NCBI GenBank assembly: GCA_018676275.1
Contig: JABHFC010000071.1
Coordinates: 1-13,115 of the forward strand
Source: Gammaproteobacteria bacterium
GTDB lineage: Bacteria; Pseudomonadota; Gammaproteobacteria; Eutrophobiales; Eutrophobiaceae
Reading direction: 5' to 3'
DNA: 13,115 nucleotides
Below are positions 7,315 through 13,115 of the stretch, in pieces. Position numbers and translations under genes: made by a program. The number at the start of each line of letters is the position of its first letter. Within the stretch, counting starts at the first letter, position 1. A model generated the notes under the pieces. It saw only the letters and a list, made by a program, of their open reading frames with translations. It was not told the DNA's origin and did no database searches.

Positions 7315-9756
7315 ATGCCTTTATCTGAGATTATCCTGATCATAATGGGTCTTTTAACGGTTGCGATGATTGCCGCAAGCGTCTGTAAGAACCTGCCAAT
7401 ACCGTATACCGTATTTCTGGTCATAATTGGTGTTTTAATTGGAAGTATTGCCAGAAACTCATCTCATATGGAGCAATTGCAGGCCTTCCAGCTAACACCT
7501 GAACTGGTTTTATTTCTTTTTCTTCCTGCACTAATATTTGAATCGGCATTTAACCTTGATGCCAGGCAACTGGTAAAGGATCTTGGTCCAGTGTTGTCAT
7601 TAGCAATACCGGCTTTACTCATATCGACTGCCATTATTGGGCTTGGACTCTGGTGGCTAATTGATATGGATCTATTGATTGCCTTGCTATTTGGCGCGCT
7701 GATATCAGCCACTGATCCGGTAGCGGTGGTAGCCTTATTCAAAGAGTTGGGTGCGCCACAACGCTTAACAGTCCTGGTTGAAGGTGAGTCGTTATTAAAT
7801 GATGCAACCGCCATTGTTGTTTTTAATATTATCCTGGGCTTGGTCATTACCGGAAGTTATGTCGCTTCTGATATTGGCGTGGCGATAACAGATTTTCTAC
7901 GTGTCTTCATTGGTGGAGCCCTGGTAGGCGCGACTATTGGTATATTACTAAGTGAGATTTTGTATCGATTAAAAGCAGGTTTAAGTTCATACCTGGTCAT
8001 GTCCATTGTATTAGCTTATGCAAGTTTTGCTTTGGCCGAACATATCCTGCATGTGTCCGGGGTCATGGCAGTATTAGCTGCAGCGATTAGCCTAAGTATC
8101 TTTGGCGTGAGCCGTGTTCCGCAATCCGAAATGGACATGGTAATAGAGACCTGGGAGGTCATTGCGCTGGTTTGCAACTCATTGCTCTTTTTACTGGTAG
8201 GTCTGTCCGTTGATATTATGGCCTTGTTCGCACGCAGTGAGGTTATTCTGCTTGCCGTATTCCTAATGCTATTGGCCAGGGCCGCAACTGTTTACAGTAT
8301 GGTACCGGCCACTACCAGGATTTTTAAACTACCTTATGTCGCACTCGGTGAACGTCACATTATGTGGTGGGGTGGTTTAAAAGGAGGCCTGGCCATTGCC
8401 ATCGTATTATCGATACCGGTAGAAGTAGTAGGCCGTGATTTATTACTGGACATGACTCTCGGAGTTGTTCTGTTTTCACTATTGATTAATGCACCAACGA
8501 TAAGACCGCTTATGCATATGCTGGGTATTGATCGACTGACGGAGGATGAGAAGGCTGAATTAAAGCACGGTCTGCTCAGTGCAGAAAAAAAGGCCAATAC
8601 AATTTTACAACGCCTCTACGATGCAGAACTCATTTCACGTAGTGCCCAGCAGCTAATACAACAAAAATCCAAACAGGTGTTCGCTACAGAAGACAGTAGA
8701 ATTGATCCAAAGCAGGACATCCGGCATTTGTATGTGATTGCTTTGAGAAAAGAGCTGGATGAGCTCAAACATCTCTATGACATAGGTTTGATTCAACAAT
8801 ATATTTATCTCGACATTAAAAATACCTTACAAAGAGATCGTGAATTTCGACTTGGGAATCTATCACAACAATCAGAGCGAACAGTAGTCGTAAAACCGAG
8901 TTTTTTTCAACAGTTCGAATCTATTATGGTAAAGCGTTTACGCGAACATAATTGGGCGGCAGGTATATTATCGCGTTATCAATATCTGCGTTTCTCGCAG
9001 AGCCTGCAACGAGATATGGTCGGAGTACTAATCGCTACAGCGGTACTAAAAACCTTAGAAACAGTGGAAGAGCACGAGGAGCAACAAAAACAGGAGGTTG
9101 CACAGGTGTATCAACAACGACTTGAACGCCGGCGTGAACGCCTGAAACGGGTGGCGACAGAGTTTCCGGAGTTTTATCAGCGCTATGAAGCAAACCTGTT
9201 TGCAAAAGTAAGTATGCTTGCCGCGCAACATTACACTCATGCCGCCAGTCAACATGGTGAAATCGGAGCGAAGACCTTCGTCAATATTGAACAGCGCATA
9301 CAAAATACAATTAATGGTTTACCACCGATAACCAATCCTGCGCCGAAACTGACACCGGGCGATCTAATAGGGACTGTGCCACTGTTGAATGGCCTTTCTG
9401 AAAAGATATTGCTTCAATTGGCCGAAAAAGCAAAAGCGCTAACGTTTATCAGTAATGACATCATAATCGGTGAGGGTGAAAAAGGAGATGCTCTTTATAT
9501 AATCAGTCATGGCTGGGTCAAAGTCTTTAAAGCAACTGATGAATCTAAAGTGATTGCAGAGCTCAGGGATGGTGATTTCTTTGGAGAGATGGCATTGCTT
9601 GGCGATCAAGTTAGGACGGCAACAGTTAAGGCAATAACCCCAACGACTTTACTGCGACTCAGTCGCCGTGATGTTCTGGCACTGGCGGAGGCAGATCCTG
9701 AATTAAGAGAACGCCTCGAAGATGCTAATGAAGTAAGAAGCATTACTGACGACTAG
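7315..9756 (+). CDS. CPA1-family Na+/H+ antiporter with C-terminal cyclic-nucleotide-binding domain
   Basis: The 813-residue protein has three parts. Residues 1-400 are a membrane domain of about 12-13 helices with the CPA1 hallmarks ATDPVAVVALFKELG (132-146) and GESLLNDATAIVVF (157-170), where Asn162-Asp163 is the ion-binding pair. Residues 405-670 are a soluble, mostly helical linker with a charged coiled-coil-like stretch at about 583-612. Residues 680-800 are a cyclic-nucleotide-binding fold, with GEGEKGDALYII (719-730) and the phosphate cassette FGEMALLGDQVRTATV (756-771; Glu758 and Arg767 are the usual ligand contacts). The family exchanges Na+ or K+ for H+. The same order of domains occurs in plant SOS1-type exchangers. 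The usual GLRG motif after the helix-loop reads GGLKGG (Lys356). ATG 7315 has GAGAGGAG at 7304-7311. The stop is 4 bases from the convergent lnt stop. The nucleotide bound cannot be read from the sequence. Confidence 0.93.
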   Translation: MPLSEIILIIMGLLTVAMIAASVCKNLPIPYTVFLVIIGVLIGSIARNSSHMEQLQAFQLTPELVLFLFLPALIFESAFNLDARQLVKDLGPVLSLAIPALLISTAIIGLGLWWLIDMDLLIALLFGALISATDPVAVVALFKELGAPQRLTVLVEGESLLNDATAIVVFNIILGLVITGSYVASDIGVAITDFLRVFIGGALVGATIGILLSEILYRLKAGLSSYLVMSIVLAYASFALAEHILHVSGVMAVLAAAISLSIFGVSRVPQSEMDMVIETWEVIALVCNSLLFLLVGLSVDIMALFARSEVILLAVFLMLLARAATVYSMVPATTRIFKLPYVALGERHIMWWGGLKGGLAIAIVLSIPVEVVGRDLLLDMTLGVVLFSLLINAPTIRPLMHMLGIDRLTEDEKAELKHGLLSAEKKANTILQRLYDAELISRSAQQLIQQKSKQVFATEDSRIDPKQDIRHLYVIALRKELDELKHLYDIGLIQQYIYLDIKNTLQRDREFRLGNLSQQSERTVVVKPSFFQQFESIMVKRLREHNWAAGILSRYQYLRFSQSLQRDMVGVLIATAVLKTLETVEEHEEQQKQEVAQVYQQRLERRRERLKRVATEFPEFYQRYEANLFAKVSMLAAQHYTHAASQHGEIGAKTFVNIEQRIQNTINGLPPITNPAPKLTPGDLIGTVPLLNGLSEKILLQLAEKAKALTFISNDIIIGEGEKGDALYIISHGWVKVFKATDESKVIAELRDGDFFGEMALLGDQVRTATVKAITPTTLLRLSRRDVLALAEADPELRERLEDANEVRSITDD

Positions 9757-9760
9757 GAAT

Positions 9761-11251
9761 TTAAGCGTGTCTGTTTCGCGTTTGATATAGAAGAAAAAAA
9801 ATCACTAATAAAGCGACTAATACAACGGGAATATTGCCCCACCTGGCATAAGGTGTACTGCCTTCAAACGTCGTGATCCGTGCAGATAAGGCGCTTGGTT
9901 TGAACTGAGGGGATTGTATTATAATCTTGCCTTTCTCATTGATAATCGCACTTATCCCGGTATTGGTGGCACGTAACATATAACGACCGGTTTCCAGTGC
10001 GCGCATTCGGGCCATTTGTAAATGCTGATGAGGTGCCAACGAGTCTCCAAACCATGCATCATTGCTGACATTTACCAGGACTGTTGCCTCTGGTAGAGCC
10101 TGGATGACTTCTTCGCCAAAGGTATCTTCATAGCAGATTGATATACCAATTGATAAATTACCCGCTAGCAAAATCGGTGACTCCTGTTGACCCGGACTAA
10201 AATCTGACATAGGTATTTTCAAAAAATTTAGTATTACGCCGAGTAGCGGTTTTAGTGGAAGGTATTCACCAAAGGGAACGAGATGCTGCTTGTGATACCA
10301 GCTCGTCTTGCCTTCTGACAACATCATGACGCTATTATAATACTCCTTTGCTTCGAGCTCTTTGCTGGGGATACCGCTAAGAAAAGTTGTTTGAGATTTT
10401 TTGGTCAGGAGCGCAAGTTTGTTAATAAAACTAGTGACAGTAAAATTGTAGGCAGGAATAGCTGTTTCAGGCCAGATAACAAGCTCATTTCCCCAATATG
10501 GCTCTGACAATTTCATATAGAGCTCGAGAGATTGCTCACGTAGCTCGGGTCGCCATTTTAATTCTTGTGGTATGGCTGCCTGAATTAGAGCAACTGAGAT
10601 ATCGTTTTTTACAGGTTTAGTCCAGTTGACTAGTGTTAGTGACCAGCTGCTTATTGCTAATAACAAAATGGAAAAAACGATAGTTAAGCCCTGTTTGCCC
10701 CGGTAATGATAGAGGCAGGCCAGCAGGGCGGCGATAAAAAAAGTTAGCCATGACACACCGTAAACACCGAGCACAGGTGCCACACCTGACAACAGTGAAT
10801 CGCTTTGACTATAACCCAGGTTTAGCCACGGAAATCCTGTGAGAAACCAGGAGCGTGTCCATTCACTGATCACCCACAATGATGGACAGGCAATAAGCAG
10901 AAAGACTACATCGTTTTGTTTGAACCAACGTCTGCCAATATAGCCGACAAGCGCCGGGTACAAAGATATGAAAGTCACGAGTAAAGCTGTAATTAATATA
11001 GCGCCAATAATATTAACGCCACCGAACAAATTGATACTTATATAAAGCCAATAGACTCCTGCCCCAAACATACCCAGTCCAAACAGGTAGCCATAACAAA
11101 ATGCTTTCCCTGGTGAACAATTCGTCCATATTAGTAAAAGCAGGGCAGGGCAGAGGATGGCAATAAAAAAAATATTATAGGGCGCATATGCCAAAGGCAT
11201 CAGTATGCCGGCAATCAGAGACAAAATACCAAGAGGAACCCTTCTGACCAT
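9761..11251 (-). CDS. lnt: Apolipoprotein N-acyltransferase
   Basis: This inner-membrane enzyme transfers the third acyl chain from phospholipid to the N-terminal cysteine of lipoproteins, the last step before Lol sorting in Gram-negative bacteria. The product is 496 residues, close to the usual 510. Residues 1-205 hold six or so membrane helices (with the family segment GFPWLNLGYSQ at 139-149). Residues 215-460 are a nitrilase-like domain, and a last helix lies at 474-489. The catalytic triad is present: Glu262 in WPETAIP, Lys321 in YHKQHLVPFGEY, and Cys373 in SICYED. Downstream, NVSNDAWFG and QMARMRALETGRYMLRATNTG are also conserved. ATG 11251 fits the family start; the ribosome-binding site is weak. 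In many relatives it directly follows corC, but here 1.47 kb with other genes intervenes. It converges on the antiporter gene with a 4-base gap and no obvious terminator. Confidence 0.97.
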   Translation of the reverse strand: MVRRVPLGILSLIAGILMPLAYAPYNIFFIAILCPALLLLIWTNCSPGKAFCYGYLFGLGMFGAGVYWLYISINLFGGVNIIGAILITALLVTFISLYPALVGYIGRRWFKQNDVVFLLIACPSLWVISEWTRSWFLTGFPWLNLGYSQSDSLLSGVAPVLGVYGVSWLTFFIAALLACLYHYRGKQGLTIVFSILLLAISSWSLTLVNWTKPVKNDISVALIQAAIPQELKWRPELREQSLELYMKLSEPYWGNELVIWPETAIPAYNFTVTSFINKLALLTKKSQTTFLSGIPSKELEAKEYYNSVMMLSEGKTSWYHKQHLVPFGEYLPLKPLLGVILNFLKIPMSDFSPGQQESPILLAGNLSIGISICYEDTFGEEVIQALPEATVLVNVSNDAWFGDSLAPHQHLQMARMRALETGRYMLRATNTGISAIINEKGKIIIQSPQFKPSALSARITTFEGSTPYARWGNIPVVLVALLVIFFLLYQTRNRHA

Positions 11252-11414
11252 ATCAGCCGCAATATACCCGATTTATTCTGTCAGGGTGTACAGGATTACA
11301 ATTACCAGCATTACTCAAAGCAGGATAAATATAATCTGGAATTATAATCGATTTGCAGGGTCTTACGACTGTAAGCTTGATGGTCTTATTATGAATATTG
11401 GATAATAGAAACAA
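11252..11414. promoter_or_regulatory. Divergent promoter region of lnt and the DUF2141 gene
   Basis: This 163-base gap must carry promoters both ways. Candidates are weak. For the plus-strand gene, TTACGA (11363-11368), 18 bases, TATTAT (11387-11392). For lnt on the minus strand, TTGTAA, 17 bases, GAATAA. A small inverted repeat, TATAAT-CTGGA-ATTATA, lies at 11330-11346. A CTGT-N8-ACAG core lies at 11278-11293, but its centre is GC-rich. A 66-codon plus-strand frame here overlaps the lnt start, lacks a ribosome-binding site and is probably not a gene. Confidence 0.4.
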
Positions 11415-11930
11415 ATGTTAATAAATAAGCTGAAACTCCTTCTAACATCCTCTGCAATTTTGATGTGTTTACCGGTAATGGTATTTGTGAGTCCAGTATT
11501 TGCCGATTCACCTGAACAGCTGGATATAAGACCATATGAGGCAGCTGATCAATGTGAGCTTGAAATCGCGCAAATACGAGTAACTGTTAACAATGTAGGA
11601 TCTGGAGGAATACTCAGCGTTGAGCTATACCATGATCCAGATAATTTTTTGAGTAAAAAAGGTCGCACTCGTCGTATTCGTGTTCCCGCAAGCATTGGTT
11701 CGCAAAAAGTATGTTTCACTATTGAAAAACAGGGTACTTTTGCTGTAGCCGCGTACCATGATATCGATGGCAATCGTAAACTAAAAAAGCGATGGAATAT
11801 GATGCCAAAAGAGCCTTTCGGTTTGTCTCATAATCCCAGGCTGAAGGTTGGTTTTCCAAAGTTTGATGATTCTGCTTTTACGACTGAAACACTAGGTGCG
11901 GATATTATTATTAATCTTCAGCAGCCATAA
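11415..11930 (+). CDS. Exported DUF2141 domain protein
   Basis: The 171-residue product begins with a clear signal peptide: basic LINKLK, a hydrophobic core, and a likely cleavage site after VFA (residue 30). The mature part is a single DUF2141 domain. It has IRVTVNNVGSGGILSVELYHDPDNFLS (54-80), the core GTFAVAAYHDIDGNRKLKKRW (107-127), and EPFGLSHNPR (133-142), matching the family's G..A....HD.N.N..L and P.E..GFS patterns. Cys47 and Cys100 could form a disulfide after export. The function of DUF2141 proteins is not established; location in the periplasm or outer envelope is inferred. The gene is monocistronic, divergent from lnt and convergent with the small gene beyond. ATG 11415 is chosen because the signal peptide starts there; there is no convincing Shine-Dalgarno. 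Confidence 0.85.
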   Translation: MLINKLKLLLTSSAILMCLPVMVFVSPVFADSPEQLDIRPYEAADQCELEIAQIRVTVNNVGSGGILSVELYHDPDNFLSKKGRTRRIRVPASIGSQKVCFTIEKQGTFAVAAYHDIDGNRKLKKRWNMMPKEPFGLSHNPRLKVGFPKFDDSAFTTETLGADIIINLQQP

Positions 11931-11963
11931 TATCATCGAAAAAATTTACAATTACTTTGCCAG

Positions 11964-11980
11964 ATTATTCTCGTAATAAT
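11964..11980. terminator. Weak hairpin between convergent genes
   Basis: ATTATT-CTCGT-AATAAT forms a perfect 6-bp stem 33 bases after the DUF2141 stop and 63 bases beyond the stop of the opposing small gene. The stem is all A/T and lacks a following T-tract, so termination activity is doubtful. Confidence 0.18.
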
Positions 11981-12043
11981 TTAAGCGGACTTGGAAGAGA
12001 AACTGAAAGACTGAATAAGCGATAGGGAAAAGAGGGTAAATAA

Positions 12044-12289
12044 TTATATTCTTCTTTTGTCTTTATTCTGATATTTCTTTAGATCGTCATTCAATTTAAT
12101 AATTTTAGTAGTACTGAAATTCCCCAACAGGTTAACAAAATACAAACCTATAAGGCTCGCAATTCCCGGAATAGTGCCGTTTTCGGAATAAAGCACAGCA
12201 TAGATACCAAGAGAAAATACAGCGAGCAGAAATGCTATATCAATCGCCCGGATGAGGAGAATTTTATTTTTTATCCGTGATTCATTCAT
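12044..12289 (-). CDS. Small two-helix membrane protein, hypothetical
   Basis: The 81-residue product has a basic N-terminus (NESRIKNK), a hydrophobic helix at about residues 9-33 (ILLIRAIDIAFLLAVFSLGI), a short polar turn with ENGTIPG, a second helix at about 40-57 (IASLIGLYFVNLLG), and a strongly charged tail ending KKYQNKDKRRI. Positive charges at both ends suggest both termini face the cytoplasm. I do not recognise a family. No good Shine-Dalgarno precedes ATG 12289. It lies on the lnt/corC strand, 80 bases after the lipoprotein gene. The two-helix pattern with flanking charges makes a chance frame unlikely. Confidence 0.6.
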   Translation of the reverse strand: MNESRIKNKILLIRAIDIAFLLAVFSLGIYAVLYSENGTIPGIASLIGLYFVNLLGNFSTTKIIKLNDDLKKYQNKDKRRI

Positions 12290-12369
12290 GTCAGAAGACC
12301 ATATTACAGTATTTACCTGGGGAAATTAATGTAATAAATATTAAGCACAGGTTTGAAATTCTATTAAAT

Positions 12370-12597
12370 CTAATCACTGTCATCATCACCATCAGGGATA
12401 ACCACATCGACAACGGTACCAACAGCCGCTCCTGTTAATTCTACTCCTGCCTCGACGGTTTCAGAAACAACGTCAATTATTGTCCCGGCCACACAACCCT
12501 GAAGAGTGACTAAAGCAACAAGAAATGACAAATACCCGGGAATTTTTATTGCCAGGTACTTTATCCACAAAGTGGTTCTGAGGCCTTTTATTGTCAC
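12370..12597 (-). CDS. Small acidic lipoprotein, hypothetical (start uncertain)
   Basis: The frame is open from ATG 12654 (94 codons), but the first part of that form is not signal-like. A GTG at 12597 gives 75 residues beginning MTIKGLRTTLW; a TTG at 12570 gives a shorter one. All forms share a lipoprotein signal: basic residues, the hydrophobic run YLSFLVALVT, and a lipobox LQGC with the modified Cys at residue 54 of the long form. The mature part is about 41 residues, small and repetitive (V-G-T-x-x-D-V-V, GAAVGTVVDVV), and ends in an Asp-rich tail DGDDDSD. Short lipoproteins of this kind with Gly/Ala/Val-rich bodies and acidic tails are common in gammaproteobacteria, but I know no function. 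Being a lipoprotein, it is a substrate of the Lgt-LspA-Lnt pathway whose last gene lies nearby. Confidence 0.65.
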   Translation of the reverse strand: MTIKGLRTTLWIKYLAIKIPGYLSFLVALVTLQGCVAGTIIDVVSETVEAGVELTGAAVGTVVDVVIPDGDDDSD

Positions 12598-12720
12598 AGG
12601 AATATATCTCAATTGGCTGGTTAGTAGACTATCAACTTGCATTGATGATAGCAATTACAGATAGGGAAACAGGGTAGAAATGACCTGTCAACAGTGGCAA
12701 AAATGAAAGATAAACAGAAC

Positions 12721-13115
12721 CTAATCTTCGAGTTCAGAAATTGCTTCTGTTTTGACCAATCGTAGCAGATGCACCCGACGCTTATCTGCCCGCAGGATCT
12801 TTACATTAAAACCGGCGAAATCAATTATCTCTCCACGCTTGGGCAAGTGCCCGAAAGCGTTTATTACCAATCCTCCAATAGTGTCATATTCATCATCGTT
12901 CAGCTCGGTTTTGAAATATTTATTGAAGTCATCTATTGGGGTGATGGCCTTGACGGTGTAACGACTTCTGCCATGTTGATTAATGTTATCTTCTTCATCA
13001 ATATCATGTTCATCTTCGATCTCACCTACTATTTCCTCTATAACATCTTCAATAGTGACAAGCCCGGCAACACCGTATTCATTCACAACGATTGCCATGT
13101 GATTACGACTGGAAC
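12721..13115 (-). CDS. corC: CorC/HlyC-family CBS-domain protein, C-terminal part (5' end beyond window)
   Basis: On the minus strand the frame is open to the window edge: 130 full codons, starting SSRNHMAIVV, to TAG at 12721-12723. The ATG at 13098 is internal. The first 40 residues are the end of the second CBS domain (MAIVVNEYGVAGLVTIEDVIEEIVGEIEDEHD), and the rest is the CorC/HlyC transporter-associated domain, with DDEYDTIGGLVINAFGHLPKRGE as its clearest signature. The stretch NEYG-VAGLV is one residue shorter than the usual DEYGGVAGLV. CorC-type proteins are linked to Mg2+/Co2+ efflux and in many gammaproteobacteria sit between ybeY and lnt. It ends 67 bases before the long form of the lipoprotein frame. 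Confidence 0.93.
   Translation of the reverse strand, partial: SSRNHMAIVVNEYGVAGLVTIEDVIEEIVGEIEDEHDIDEEDNINQHGRSRYTVKAITPIDDFNKYFKTELNDDEYDTIGGLVINAFGHLPKRGEIIDFAGFNVKILRADKRRVHLLRLVKTEAISELED

Noticed and set aside
7464..7847. 127-codon minus-strand frame inside the antiporter gene
   Set aside because: It is antisense to a strongly conserved membrane domain; Ser/Thr/Asn-rich composition is typical of a shadow frame.
11205..11405. 66-codon plus-strand frame over the lnt start and the divergent gap
   Set aside because: It overlaps the lnt 5' end, has no ribosome-binding site, and its product looks like translated promoter DNA with no domain or membrane pattern.
12668..12687. ACAGG-N10-CCTGT inverted repeat
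   Set aside because: The half-sites are in the opposite order from a LexA box, with only 5-bp arms; it is compatible with chance.
12678..12699. Perfect TTGACA on the minus strand after corC, as a promoter for the lipoprotein gene
   Set aside because: No acceptable -10 hexamer occurs 16-18 bases downstream, so it cannot be supported as a promoter.
1..13115. Search by eye for CRISPR repeats, insertion-sequence ends, tRNA or rRNA genes and integration sites
   Set aside because: No regularly spaced direct repeats, transposase or integrase frames, or cloverleaf-like segments were seen.

Overview
The window looks like chromosomal DNA from a moderately AT-rich gammaproteobacterium. The basis is close HemE and Lnt resemblance to enterobacterial proteins as I remember them, a CorC/Lnt neighbourhood, and a LexA box of the gammaproteobacterial CTGT-N8-ACAG type. 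I cannot name the genus. There are no rRNA or tRNA genes, CRISPR arrays, insertion sequences or phage genes that I can see. All the larger genes are intact except the two cut by the window edges.

Left part (1-2138). The window opens inside a GGDEF domain, the end of a diguanylate cyclase. A 285-base gap follows, and it is the most interesting stretch here. It holds a near-consensus LexA (SOS) box at 463-482. The box lies inside a 29-codon reading frame that has a very strong Shine-Dalgarno sequence. Immediately downstream is an orphan, roughly 500-residue adenylate-forming enzyme of the PaaK/CapK type with unknown substrate. If the box works, this enzyme would be DNA-damage inducible, which I do not know to be described.

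Middle (2139-9756). On the minus strand an ATM1-type ABC half-transporter and an old yellow enzyme (OYE) homologue form a tight two-gene unit. The OYE homologue has three changed active-site positions. Divergent from this unit, on the plus strand, are hemE (uroporphyrinogen decarboxylase), a DUF368 polyprenyl-phosphate transporter, and an 813-residue CPA1 Na+/H+ antiporter ending in a cyclic-nucleotide-binding domain. The divergent promoter region contains an 18-bp all-AT perfect palindrome.

Right part (9761-13115). On the minus strand are lnt (apolipoprotein N-acyltransferase) and, at the far edge, the C-terminal part of corC. In many relatives these two genes are adjacent. Here about 1.47 kb separates them, holding a small acidic lipoprotein gene, a small two-helix membrane protein gene, and a plus-strand gene for an exported DUF2141 protein. 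The lipoprotein would itself be a substrate of the Lnt pathway.

Overall this is mostly housekeeping and envelope biology: heme synthesis, lipid-carrier recycling, lipoprotein maturation and ion homeostasis. The plausible novelty lies in the SOS-box/adenylating-enzyme locus and the variant OYE.
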